Source of the DNA: Nitrospirota bacterium
GTDB lineage: Bacteria; Nitrospinota; Nitrospinia; Nitrospinales; Nitrospinaceae
Reading direction: 5' to 3'
NCBI GenBank assembly: GCA_003229345.1
Contig: QIDN01000003.1
Span: 1 to 14,279, forward strand
Length of the DNA stretch: 14,279 bases
Below the pieces are notes generated by a model. That model was not told the DNA's origin and did no database searches. It saw nothing but the letters and a program-made list of their open reading frames with translations. The position numbers and the translations under genes were made by a program. Positions 6,245 through 14,279 of this stretch are shown in pieces. Position 1 is the stretch's first letter, and every line of letters begins with the position of its first letter.

Positions 6245-7624
6245 ATGGTTCATCGGACAGGACATACGGGATTCTGGAGAATCCTTGCAGGAAAACGGCT
6301 TCTTCTGGGGTCCGTTGCGGTTGTGCTGGTTTTTGTTATGGCTTGCACCCAGACGGAAACGGAGGAGTCCGCAAAAAAGCAAAGGCGGGAATTGGTTCTT
6401 CCGGTCCAAATCGGCAAGGTGATTTTCAAAGATGTCGTCGATGAAATCCAATCCGTGGGCAATGTCGTGGCGGAACAACGGGTGATCATTACTTCCGAAG
6501 TGGAAGGGCGCCTGAAAGCGTTGCCGATTGAAGAGGGATCGAAGGTCAAAGAGGGGCAGGTGCTGGCACTCATCGATATCCGGGACTATCGCCTCCAGGT
6601 AGAACAATTGCAAGCTGAGCGGATCAGCGCCCAGAAGGAATATGAAAAAACTTTAAGTGGTCTTCGCCCTGAAGATAAGGAAAAACTCCAGGCTCAAGTC
6701 ATGGCAGATCAGAGTGCCCTCGCCCTCGCGGTTAAAGAACACAGGAGGATGGAACAACTGGTGCTGGATGGCGTGGTGTCTCAATCCCTGTTGGATGAAG
6801 CCAACGACAAGGTGGCCCGTGCGCAGGAAACCCTGCGTTCCAGCAAGGCGGCATCATCGGCGGGAGGGCAGTCCCGGGACGAAGATATCTCGAAAAGTAA
6901 ATCCAACCTGGACTCGGTTACTAAAAAACTGGAAATGGCGCAATTGGATCTGTCCAAGGCGATCATTAAAGCACCTTTTGATGGTGTGATCATCTCCAAA
7001 AAAATTGAGGTGGGCGCCTACGCCGGGTCCGGTACGGCCATCTTGGAGATGATCGGGTCATCTAAACTTAAAGCGGTGTTGGAAATTCCCCAGAGTTATC
7101 GCGGTAAGCTGGAAAAAATCAGCCGGATTGATTTCAAGGTGGAAGAGCTGGGCTTGGGTTTTATTATAGATGAAAACCTGAAGCAGCGGGTGCGGGTGAT
7201 TCCCGATGCCAATATTTTTTCGGGGAATATCAAAGTGCAGATAGAGTTGCCCGGCCATCTCAATACCTTGTTTCCCGGATTGACGCTCGAAGCCCGCCTG
7301 CAGTTCGAGACCCGCCGCGAGGTCAAGCATGTGCCGTCCATTTCACTGGTGATCGGTGAAAAGGGAACGGTGGTTTATGTTGTGGAGAATGAACACGCCA
7401 AGCTGGTGCCGGTGCGGGCATTCAAGGAACGAGACGGCCTGGTGGAAGTCGATGACTTCACGCATCAGTTGAACCGGGACACCCAATTGATCCAGCGTGG
7501 GTCCGGCGCGGTATTCCCCGGCGTCAAAGTATTGCTGACCAACCCCGAACCGAAGGCCGAACCGCCTTTCAATGCCGCAGAGACAGGAAAAGCCAAACCC
7601 AGGACCGGCCCACGGGGCACCTGA
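6245..7624 (+). CDS. RND efflux pump periplasmic adaptor, lipoprotein (membrane fusion protein)
   Basis: A 459-residue adaptor of the HlyD/AcrA superfamily, which links an inner-membrane RND permease to an outer-membrane channel. The N-terminus has a basic start, a hydrophobic stretch (19-33) and the lipobox-like VMAC, so C34 is probably lipidated. The first barrel-sandwich half is about 78-113 (EVEGRLKALPIEEGSKVKEG), followed by a long coiled-coil hairpin about 114-238. The second sandwich half is KAPFDGVIISKKIEVGAYA (242-260). Beta-barrel and membrane-proximal domains fill 270-430, including FPGLTLEARL at 343-352. The tail from 433 is Pro/Lys-rich and probably disordered. The start is supported by AGGA five bases upstream of the ATG. 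The TGA stop overlaps the ATG of the permease by one base, so the two are translationally coupled. The cargo cannot be told from the adaptor alone. Confidence 0.95.
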   Translation: MVHRTGHTGFWRILAGKRLLLGSVAVVLVFVMACTQTETEESAKKQRRELVLPVQIGKVIFKDVVDEIQSVGNVVAEQRVIITSEVEGRLKALPIEEGSKVKEGQVLALIDIRDYRLQVEQLQAERISAQKEYEKTLSGLRPEDKEKLQAQVMADQSALALAVKEHRRMEQLVLDGVVSQSLLDEANDKVARAQETLRSSKAASSAGGQSRDEDISKSKSNLDSVTKKLEMAQLDLSKAIIKAPFDGVIISKKIEVGAYAGSGTAILEMIGSSKLKAVLEIPQSYRGKLEKISRIDFKVEELGLGFIIDENLKQRVRVIPDANIFSGNIKVQIELPGHLNTLFPGLTLEARLQFETRREVKHVPSISLVIGEKGTVVYVVENEHAKLVPVRAFKERDGLVEVDDFTHQLNRDTQLIQRGSGAVFPGVKVLLTNPEPKAEPPFNAAETGKAKPRTGPRGT

Positions 7625-10600
7625 TGAAACTCGTCGATAGCTCCATCCGCAACTATCACACGGTGACGGTGGCCATCGTGATGACCGCTGTCATTGGTAT
7701 CATTTGTTACAACACCCTGCCGCGACAACTCACCCCCACCGTAGACAAACCGCTGATCGAAGTGCGCACCAAGTACCGCGGACTTTCGCCCAACGAGGTC
7801 GAGCGCAATATCACGCGCCGGCTGGAGGAGCAACTGGAGACGGTGGAAGGTCTCAAGAAAATGACCTCGCGGAGCCAGCATGGTGAAAGCTCCATTATCC
7901 TGGAGTTTGAATGGGGCACCGACAAGAAAATCGCCACCATCGACGTCAACAACAAACTCCAGCAGGTGAAGGACCTTCCGGTTCTTGCGGACAAGCCAAT
8001 ACTGAAATCCATCTCCACTGACAACTCCAATCCCATCATGTGGGTGATCGTGGAGAAGCCCAATCCGAAGATGCCCGATATCAGCCAAGACTACATGTAT
8101 AAAGTGGGGGAGGACTTGATTGTCCCGCTCCTGCAACGCGTGGAAGGGGTTTCGGAGGTTTGGCATTTCGGCGGGGAGGACCGGGAGATGCGGGTTGAGT
8201 TCGATCCTTACAGCCTGGCCCGGCTTCACCTCACTTATAAGGACGTGATTAAGAAGCTTTCCAGTGAAAACCAGAACACCCGCGCCGGGTTTCATGATGA
8301 AGTCAACCGCGAGTATACCGTTCGTACCCTGGGAGAGTTCAAGGATACGGATGACATTTTAAAAACGGTTATCAAACGCGATGGCAATAAAACCATCCGG
8401 GTGCGCGATTTCGCCAAAGTAGTCGACGGTTACCAGCGGACTTCGTCGCTGGTTCGGATCAACGGACGTATATCCAATGCGTTCGGCATTATCCGCGAGC
8501 AGGGCGCCAATGTGGTCAGCACCTGTAACCTGGCCATTGAAGCCATCGAAAAATTAAACCGCGAACTCCTCAGCCGCGGCATCCCGATGCGACTGAAAAT
8601 CGTCTACAAGGATGTGGATTATATTAACGAGGCGATATCTCTGGTTAAATCCAATCTGGCCCTGGGTGCGGCCCTGGCGGTTATTGTACTTCTGTTATTT
8701 TTAGGATCAGTTCGGTCGGTGTTGATCATTGCCATCAGCATACCCGTCAGCCTGGTGGCGGTTTTCATTGTTCTGAAATTGCTTGGGCGAAGCATCAACA
8801 TCATTTCGCTGGCCGGGATGGCGTTTGCCGTGGGCATGGTGGTGGATAACTCGATTGTGGTGCTGGAGAATATCTACCGGCATCTCACCATGAAGAAGGG
8901 AGTTTTTAAAGCCGCCTACGAAGGCACGGTGGAGGTGTGGGGGGCGGTCTTGTCGTCGACCTTAACCACGCTGGCCGTATTTCTGCCGATCGTGTTTATC
9001 CAGGAGGAAGCCGGACAGTTGTTTCAGGATATCGCCATCACCATCAGTGCCAGCATCGCGCTGTCCCTGCTGGTGTCCATTACCGTGATTCCAACGCTGA
9101 CCACATTGTTGATCCGGTTGCGGCCGGGCGAGACCTACGAGCCGGGTTTTCTGCACCGCGGACCCTTGAGACCTCTAGTCGTTTTGGGAGAGGCTTTGGC
9201 CGCAGGTTATTCACGGTCCATGAAATATGTTTTGGGGACAGGGGCCGCCCATATCCTGATGAAGGTGGGAGTGATAATCGGTATCGCAGGATTGCTGTTG
9301 TGGAGCACTTTGATCCTTCCGGAACGGGATTACCTGCCCTACGGCAACAGCAATATGGTGTTCATGTTCATGGATCCAGTAGCGGGTGTGCCGGTGGAAC
9401 AGAACATGAAATATTTCGCCGAGTACGAAAAAAAGATCACCCAGATGGAAGATGTGGACAATAATTTTCTGGTGTTTTCCAACCGGTTCAATGGCGGCGG
9501 GGCAATCGTCAAGCCCGAACTGGCCCGGGGTCAGCGCGGCGAAGTAAAAATGGCGGTGAAATCCAGGGAAATGGGGAGGAGCATTTTCCAGATACCCGGA
9601 TACCGGTTCGCCTTCGCTTCCCAACGCCCCATCTTCCGATCGGCATCCAAAACGTTTGATATTGAAATCGTCGGGCCGGACATTTATGAATTGAAGCGGA
9701 TTGCCATGGACTTAATCAAAAAAATGACAGGGAGTGAGGGTGTGCATTCCGTTCGGCCGGAGTTCAAGATGCGCAATCCCGAACTGCGTTTTATTCCCCG
9801 GCGATTGAACAACGCACGCCTTGAAATGGGAGTGCCTGAAATTGGCGACATCGTCGAGTCGTTGAATGCCGGAAAATATCTGGGGGAATTCAATGACCGC
9901 GGCGAACCGATCGATTTCGTTCTGGTGCGGGCGGATGCGGAGAAACTAGGCCTGAACGATTACAAAAATCTCCCCATCTGGACTGATGAAAACATGATGA
10001 CCAACCTGGGTTACCTGGCGAATGTTGAAATCGCGTCGGGTCCGGCACGTATTGATCATATTGAAAAAGAACGCTCGGCCAAACTACTGGTCCAGGTGCA
10101 CAAGTCTTACCCCATGCAGAAAGTGATTCAACGCGTGGAAAAAGAATATCTTGTCGATGAAAGGAGAACCCTGTCGGAGGAATACGGATTGCGCATTGGC
10201 GGGACCGCCGATGACCTGGCATCGACCGAGAAGTCTTTGTTGAATAGTTTTATCTACGCGATCGGTTTTATTTATTTATTGCTCGTTGCGTTGTTCAAAT
10301 CATTCATGCGGCCTTTCATTGTCATGTTGACCGTGGCCCTGGCGGTCTCGGGTTCTTTCTTCGGTATTGCCGGGAACAATGTTCTGCAAAGATGGAATAT
10401 CAGAGGTATTCTCGAAGACTTGCAGGTAAAGAACCCTGAGGCAATGCTCAAGGGTTGGGACTGGATCACATTCGACATTTTGACGCAGTTGGGAATCATC
10501 ATTCTCGCGGGCATCGTGGTGAACAACGCGATTTTGATCGTGCATCAGATGCTGAATAATATTCGTTCCGGTATGGACGAACGCGAAGCCCTGCAGAAAT

Positions 10601-10890
10601 CCTGCGAAACCCGCCTGCGGCCCATCATGATGACCGTTATTTCCTCAGTGTGCGGTATGCTTCCCCTCGCCTTTGGTCAAGGCGCCGGAACGGAATTGTA
10701 CCGAGGCATGGGCACCGCCCTGATCGGTGGGTTGATGTTTTCCACAATCTTTACCTTGTTTCTCGTGCCCGTGTTGATTTCCCTGACGACCGACCTCGGC
10801 CTGCACACCCGTAAAGAAGATCTCGTGAAGGAATCTTTAAGCCATGAAGATTTTGAGCCCGCTCCCAGGGCAGGAACCCCGGCGCAATAG
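7624..10890 (+). CDS. RND-family efflux permease, HAE1-type
   Basis: A 1088-residue inner-membrane pump driven by the proton gradient. It has the usual duplicated plan: one membrane span (about 13-29), a periplasmic porter loop (30-340), spans 2-6 (about 346-490), a cytoplasmic linker, span 7 (about 547-563), a second porter loop (565-870) and spans 8-12 (about 875-1055). The proton-relay segment AVGMVVDNSIVVLENI has a single Asp, D408, where AcrB has two. The matching segment in span 10 reads GIVVNNAILIV (963-973), with Asn where AcrB has its essential Lys. This NN form occurs in other subfamilies of the superfamily. The loop between spans 9 and 10 (about 916-950) is some 30 residues longer than in AcrB. 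It begins within the stop of the adaptor. No TolC-like gene is present, so an outer-membrane partner must be elsewhere. The substrate is unknown; metal-pump (CzcA) signatures are absent. Confidence 0.95.
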   Translation: MKLVDSSIRNYHTVTVAIVMTAVIGIICYNTLPRQLTPTVDKPLIEVRTKYRGLSPNEVERNITRRLEEQLETVEGLKKMTSRSQHGESSIILEFEWGTDKKIATIDVNNKLQQVKDLPVLADKPILKSISTDNSNPIMWVIVEKPNPKMPDISQDYMYKVGEDLIVPLLQRVEGVSEVWHFGGEDREMRVEFDPYSLARLHLTYKDVIKKLSSENQNTRAGFHDEVNREYTVRTLGEFKDTDDILKTVIKRDGNKTIRVRDFAKVVDGYQRTSSLVRINGRISNAFGIIREQGANVVSTCNLAIEAIEKLNRELLSRGIPMRLKIVYKDVDYINEAISLVKSNLALGAALAVIVLLLFLGSVRSVLIIAISIPVSLVAVFIVLKLLGRSINIISLAGMAFAVGMVVDNSIVVLENIYRHLTMKKGVFKAAYEGTVEVWGAVLSSTLTTLAVFLPIVFIQEEAGQLFQDIAITISASIALSLLVSITVIPTLTTLLIRLRPGETYEPGFLHRGPLRPLVVLGEALAAGYSRSMKYVLGTGAAHILMKVGVIIGIAGLLLWSTLILPERDYLPYGNSNMVFMFMDPVAGVPVEQNMKYFAEYEKKITQMEDVDNNFLVFSNRFNGGGAIVKPELARGQRGEVKMAVKSREMGRSIFQIPGYRFAFASQRPIFRSASKTFDIEIVGPDIYELKRIAMDLIKKMTGSEGVHSVRPEFKMRNPELRFIPRRLNNARLEMGVPEIGDIVESLNAGKYLGEFNDRGEPIDFVLVRADAEKLGLNDYKNLPIWTDENMMTNLGYLANVEIASGPARIDHIEKERSAKLLVQVHKSYPMQKVIQRVEKEYLVDERRTLSEEYGLRIGGTADDLASTEKSLLNSFIYAIGFIYLLLVALFKSFMRPFIVMLTVALAVSGSFFGIAGNNVLQRWNIRGILEDLQVKNPEAMLKGWDWITFDILTQLGIIILAGIVVNNAILIVHQMLNNIRSGMDEREALQKSCETRLRPIMMTVISSVCGMLPLAFGQGAGTELYRGMGTALIGGLMFSTIFTLFLVPVLISLTTDLGLHTRKEDLVKESLSHEDFEPAPRAGTPAQ

Positions 10891-10934
10891 TCTTCCTCTC
10901 TATGGGTGATAAAACCCTTGGGGCGTCTGGAACT

Positions 10935-10959
10935 GCCACCAGAGGCGGCTATTTCTTTT
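10935..10959 (+). terminator. Possible intrinsic terminator after the RND permease gene
   Basis: GCCACC (10935-10940) and GGCGGC (10944-10949) can pair with one A-C mismatch around the loop AGA, followed directly by TATTTCTTTT. It lies 45 bases after the permease stop and overlaps the last codons of the convergent gene. On the opposite strand the same stem is intact (with one G-U pair) but has no T-tract. Confidence 0.35.
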
Positions 10960-13723
10960 CAATGTGGAAGGGCACCTTCCATGTATCCTGCCGGGGAGCG
11001 TACACGATTTCCATGTAACGGGTCTGCGGTGGCACGTGGACCTCGGCCTGCCAAACCGTTTTCTTTTCGGCATCGGTCTTTTTGATACGGACATTGCCCT
11101 GCTTCAAAGGTTTCCTGGAACCGTCGAGTGGTTGAAATTGGACCAGCGTTTCGCGTGGGCCTTCGATTTCCAGCAACACCTTGCCTTGATCGATTCCCGT
11201 AAATTTTGCCCTCAGTCCGTTGGCCGCTTCTCCGGCGTTGCCCAACTCGTTGAGGTCCAGACGAATCGAGTCCAGTTTGCGCGGCAGGCGGATTTGCAGA
11301 TAACCATCAAAGCCTACCGGAGTCATATGTTCAGCCTCCGGTGCCACCGGGCCTGCCTCGATTTGGAATTGTGCTCCCTTCAGGGGCGGCGCGTAATTGG
11401 AATCGAGCACTAAAAATTTTTCACCCTTCACCGGCAGAGATTTCCTTTTCGAAGAAGAACCGCCTTGAACGATTACTTTTTCAACCGTCATTCGGACGGC
11501 GGAAAGGTTGTGGGTGATTGAATCCGAGTTTTGGGAATGCACGATGAACGAACCCCAGGCATATTTCCCGGTCTGCTGCCATTTGTCCCGCATATAAATA
11601 TTTTCCTGCAAGCAGAAATAAAAGGCACCGGACTTGAACTCGGCATTGTTTCTGGAACATACGGCCCGTTTGGGACTGGAACGCCGCTTTTGCAGAAACG
11701 CTCGACGGGACTGGGTTTGTACCCGGACGTGTTCGAAAAATTGATATGTCAGGTAGGCGGGCCGTTGGAACGCGAACCGGAAAGGGTAAGTTTCCTTCGC
11801 GGTTTTGCGTGCCAATACGAACTCCACAGTTTTCGGCTGGCCGCGGAATTGTTTGTCCTTGTTCACGCCCTGCCCAAGGAAAAGGGAGGACGACGAGGAG
11901 CCCGCATTGCGAAGATAGTTCCCGGAACCGTTCAGAGCGCGGGTCTCGAGCAGGAGCCCCACTTCGCCGCTGGCGGTGAAGCTGACCGCGTTGCTCTTTG
12001 CTTTTTTCAATTTAATTCGAATACCGCCGGTTTGTATGACTTTATTCTTGAAAGGCGCTCTCACCCGTTTCTTGATGATATCCGCAGGCAGTTGAAGCTG
12101 TATTTCGCCTTCGATGGATGCGATGTCGGATATTAGAATACCCCGCCGCAGGTGAATGGTTTTGGTGCCCTGAAGAACGTCGAGCGTCAGGTTGGACCAG
12201 CGGGGTTTGTCCTGAATCAACTTTTGAATGATGCGGGTTTTCTTAACGCGCTTAACCTCCACGTTCCGGAATCCCTTGCGCAGAGAAACATATTTCGAAT
12301 TACGATCTTTGCCGCAAGGTTCGTCCAACAACAACTCGCGGCCTCTTGCATCGCGCACATGGGTGACCCGTAACCAAGCGCCGGTGCCCTCACCCACTTC
12401 CGCAAAGGAGTTGATTTCTATTTTTGGAACCGGACTGCTGACCACCTCAAGGTGCAGGTCGGTGTTTCCGGTTTGATCCGGGTTGAGGGAAATTCCTTTG
12501 ATTCGGATGCCAAAGGGACCGGTGGTGGCCGCGAAACTTTCGCTTGGATTGGCCGTGGCGTCGAATGGATCGAGGTCTTTGGGTTGAAACGAATTTTTAT
12601 ATTGATTGATTTCTTTAAGAGGAATGATTTGCTCGTCCGCTTGTTGCTTGCCGCCGGAGAAGGATAGGGATGATGAAAGGGATGAGACGAACCAGTCCAA
12701 CCCCTCCTGAAAGACATTTTTGATATTTTTGACCAGCGTGCTGTTGATTTTCGCTTGTAACACAAGCTTTTCGTCGGTGGCCTGTAAATCCAGATAGTTC
12801 ATCAGGTTTTTAATGGTTTTGAATGCCGGGTCGATCTTCCCGGCGGTTTTCTTTTTCCATTCCAGAAATTTTTGGCGCTGTTCCTGATTCCATTTCGCGT
12901 TTGCAGTTTCAAAAAGCACTTCCAGGTCAATGCCGTCGGGTTGCCAGGTGATCGTGCCGCCGCCGTAAATGCCAGTGACCGGAGCCATTTGTTCCTTGGC
13001 GCTGTGGGCAAACATGCGGGCCATTCCATTCTGTGAAATATTTTCCAGGTCTTTAGGGACCAGCACCGCGAAGGCGAAGAGTTTTCCCTTTCGGTAATTG
13101 CGCCATTTGGTGAGATCTTTTTCAGCTTTCGATTTATCCAGTCGTTTCAGGAGCCAGGCGACGGCTTCGGGATCGCCGATAATCAGGCGATGGTTTTCGA
13201 CCACCATGAGTTCCGGTGGGGAGGGTTTGCAGGTTTCTTTATCGACCTTGGACCACAGCCAGGCGGTTCGACCGTTCACCTGTGTTTGTTTGACGGTTTT
13301 ATTTTTTTTCCAAGTTTGCGTAACGGATTCCACTGCAAATTTTCCCAGCGCCACTTGTACCTGTCCACCCTCCTTGAGGTTGTTAAGGAAACCCCCAAGA
13401 ATATAATCCACCGATTCGCCCGGATTCAGGCCGGACCGGCGCAAAAAGCCAAGAAAAGAATCGTCCTCTTTATTTTTCTTACCTGTGGACGTAGGCAGGG
13501 CCAGGGAATCCCCTTCTCCCATAAAAACCTTTTCCAGGCGCAGGGCGTAGCCCATGTCGAGATAAAACAGACCTATCAGGTCAGGTCCGGCCAGTGCGTC
13601 TTCCAACGCAATCAACTCAGGAGGAACGGGTTGGGGATCAATTTTTTTTGAAGAGCCTGCGTGTGCCGCTAAGGTAAAGGCCAAAGAAAGCGCGAGAATA
13701 AAAATTTGAGTTATTCGAAGCAT
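10949..13723 (-). CDS. Large exported protein of unknown function with internally duplicated C-terminal module
   Basis: I do not recognise the family. The 924-residue product has a clear Sec signal peptide (hydrophobic 5-20, likely cleavage after AHA at 22), so it acts in the periplasm, outer membrane or outside. Residues about 30-345 form an alpha/beta region with segments such as LIGLFYLDMGYAL, GRTAWLWSKV and HRLIIGDPEAVAWLL; the layout resembles DUF3352-like exported proteins, a weak resemblance only. A Ser-rich linker follows (347-358). Residues about 404-924 are rich in predicted beta strands. By eye, 536-651 and 804-922 are copies: IEGEIQLQLP matches FDGYLQIRLP, GGIRIKLKK matches NGLRAKFTG, and VEFVLARK...PF matches MEIVYAPR...PF. 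Between them lies a basic, aromatic stretch with four cysteines or fewer. The start is backed by AAGGCGGA three bases before the ATG. It is convergent with the RND operon and downstream of the DUF502 gene, with its own likely promoter. Confidence 0.88.
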   Translation of the reverse strand: MLRITQIFILALSLAFTLAAHAGSSKKIDPQPVPPELIALEDALAGPDLIGLFYLDMGYALRLEKVFMGEGDSLALPTSTGKKNKEDDSFLGFLRRSGLNPGESVDYILGGFLNNLKEGGQVQVALGKFAVESVTQTWKKNKTVKQTQVNGRTAWLWSKVDKETCKPSPPELMVVENHRLIIGDPEAVAWLLKRLDKSKAEKDLTKWRNYRKGKLFAFAVLVPKDLENISQNGMARMFAHSAKEQMAPVTGIYGGGTITWQPDGIDLEVLFETANAKWNQEQRQKFLEWKKKTAGKIDPAFKTIKNLMNYLDLQATDEKLVLQAKINSTLVKNIKNVFQEGLDWFVSSLSSSLSFSGGKQQADEQIIPLKEINQYKNSFQPKDLDPFDATANPSESFAATTGPFGIRIKGISLNPDQTGNTDLHLEVVSSPVPKIEINSFAEVGEGTGAWLRVTHVRDARGRELLLDEPCGKDRNSKYVSLRKGFRNVEVKRVKKTRIIQKLIQDKPRWSNLTLDVLQGTKTIHLRRGILISDIASIEGEIQLQLPADIIKKRVRAPFKNKVIQTGGIRIKLKKAKSNAVSFTASGEVGLLLETRALNGSGNYLRNAGSSSSSLFLGQGVNKDKQFRGQPKTVEFVLARKTAKETYPFRFAFQRPAYLTYQFFEHVRVQTQSRRAFLQKRRSSPKRAVCSRNNAEFKSGAFYFCLQENIYMRDKWQQTGKYAWGSFIVHSQNSDSITHNLSAVRMTVEKVIVQGGSSSKRKSLPVKGEKFLVLDSNYAPPLKGAQFQIEAGPVAPEAEHMTPVGFDGYLQIRLPRKLDSIRLDLNELGNAGEAANGLRAKFTGIDQGKVLLEIEGPRETLVQFQPLDGSRKPLKQGNVRIKKTDAEKKTVWQAEVHVPPQTRYMEIVYAPRQDTWKVPFHIEKK
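10958..11314 (-). other. Repeat unit 2 of the internal duplication (residues 804-922)
   Basis: This is the second copy of a predicted beta-sandwich-like module at the C-terminal end of the 924-residue exported protein. Shared positions with the first copy (residues 536-651, bases 11771-12118) include (I/F)(E/D)G-x-(I/L)Q-x-x-LP at the start, G(I/L)R-x-K in the middle, an N/D-G-S turn, and (V/M)E-x-V-x-A with a following PF at the end. The first copy carries an extra Ser-rich loop near 609-613. Confidence 0.5.
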
Positions 13724-13763
13724 GAGTCCGCCTTGAGTGATGAGAGATTGGGTCTATGTTCCC

Positions 13764-13792
13764 AGTGTAAAGGCAAAGGTTTAGACAGACAA
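13764..13792 (-). promoter_or_regulatory. Putative promoter of the 924-residue exported protein gene
   Basis: Read on the minus strand, TTGTCT (13787-13792) and TACACT (13764-13769) are 17 bases apart, each matching four of six consensus positions. Transcription would start near 13757, about 34 bases before the ATG at 13723, leaving room for the AAGGCGGA ribosome-binding site. Confidence 0.4.
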
Positions 13793-13920
13793 ATACTTTG
13801 GAAGATCGGACCGGTCAAAAAGGATTGGGAAATGTAAATCTGGTTGGGCTTCGGTGAGCTATCTATGTTGAGTCTTGCGGGATGTGTGGGTGGCGGGGGA
13901 CTGTCTAATAATAAAATCTT

Positions 13921-13943
13921 AAAAGGAAAAGAGGCCTACGCCT
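13921..13943 (-). terminator. Weak terminator-like hairpin at the end of the DUF502 gene
   Basis: On the minus strand AGGC and GCCT (13943-13940 and 13935-13932) pair around GTAG, which contains the TAG stop, and are followed by CTTTTCCTTTT. The four-pair stem is short for an intrinsic terminator, but stem and T-tract are in the right order. Confidence 0.25.
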
Positions 13944-14279
13944 GAAAATCTTTTTTGAGCTCAAGAATTTTTTGCTGATTGTATTCCGGCGTCACGATTC
14001 CCACCGAGATGATGAACTTGATGCCTTCTTCCACCGTCATCGTGAGCTCGATGATTTCTTCATTGGCCACGAATACCAGGAATCCGGAAGTGGGGTTGGG
14101 AGTGGTCGGTACGAATACGTTGACCAGTTTGGCGTCGGTTAACTCCTGCACTTCGCCCTCGGTGTAACCAGTAATAAATCCCACTGAATAAATTCCTTTG
14201 CGCGGGAACTCCACCAGGACGACTTTGCGGAAGGCTTTGGTGTCGGCGTGGGCGATGGTGGTCACCACCTGCTTGACGC
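13936..14279 (-). CDS. DUF502-family membrane protein, N-terminus beyond window edge
   Basis: The frame is open to the right edge, so only the C-terminal 114 or so residues are visible. They contain the family's hallmarks: FRKVVLVEFPRKGIYSVGFITG, VFVPTTPNPTSGF and ELTMTVEEGIKFIISVGIV. DUF502 proteins normally have two membrane segments in the N-terminal half, which here lies outside the window; the visible part would be the soluble tail. Molecular function is not established for the family. A GTG at 14268 is in frame but sits inside conserved sequence and is not the true start. It ends 212 bases before the start of the exported-protein gene on the same strand; the promoter found between them suggests separate transcription. 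Confidence 0.93.
   Translation of the reverse strand, partial: VKQVVTTIAHADTKAFRKVVLVEFPRKGIYSVGFITGYTEGEVQELTDAKLVNVFVPTTPNPTSGFLVFVANEEIIELTMTVEEGIKFIISVGIVTPEYNQQKILELKKDFQA

Noticed and set aside
11531..12136. A 201-codon plus-strand open frame opposite the large exported protein gene.
   Set aside because: It is antisense to a gene with a signal peptide, ribosome-binding site and internal repeats, and shows no protein features of its own.
13865..13945. A 26-codon plus-strand frame beginning MLSLAGCVGGGG, with a lipobox-like LAGC and GGTGAG upstream.
   Set aside because: The hydrophobic stretch before the cysteine is far too short for a signal peptide, the frame cannot be extended because of an upstream stop, and it runs into the end of the DUF502 gene on the other strand.

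Overview
The window reads as chromosomal DNA of a Gram-negative bacterium. It encodes a periplasmic adaptor lipoprotein, a tripartite-type RND pump and two proteins with Sec-type signal peptides. I see no transposase, integrase, phage gene, tRNA, rRNA or CRISPR array. The lineage cannot be fixed from the sequence. Base composition is moderate, with AT-rich intergenic stretches, and the gene mix would fit a marine Nitrospinota-like or deltaproteobacterial-type organism; this is a guess.

Layout. (1) At the left edge is the 3' two thirds or so of nadE (+), the glutamine-dependent NAD+ synthetase. (2) Convergent to it is a two-gene nucleotide-sugar module on the minus strand: a WbpA-type UDP-N-acetylglucosamine 6-dehydrogenase, then a DegT/WbpE-type PLP aminotransferase. 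The aminotransferase carries an unusual N-terminal extension of about 130 residues that looks like a degenerate PIN domain. (3) On the plus strand follow a very small charged hypothetical ORF and an exported protein with TPR-like repeats and a SUMF1/FGE-sulfatase domain that lacks the catalytic cysteine pair. (4) After a 364-base AT-rich gap with a good sigma70-like promoter come a lipoprotein RND adaptor and an HAE1-type RND permease, translationally coupled by a 1-base overlap. No TolC-type outer-membrane gene is in view. (5) Convergent on the minus strand is a 924-residue exported protein of unknown function with an internal duplication of a predicted beta-rich module. (6) At the right edge, on the minus strand, is the 3' part of a DUF502-family membrane protein.

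How the genes work together. The dehydrogenase and aminotransferase suggest synthesis of an amino-uronic or amino sugar for surface polysaccharide. The 4-electron-stage oxidoreductase and the acetyltransferase of the WbpA-B-E-D route are not in the window. The adaptor and permease form one efflux operon whose outer-membrane partner must be encoded elsewhere. The other genes look like independent housekeeping or envelope genes.

Most unusual items: the PIN-like/aminotransferase fusion, the internally duplicated 924-residue exported protein, and the SUMF1 protein that has lost its catalytic cysteines. I did not find a convincing new multi-gene system.
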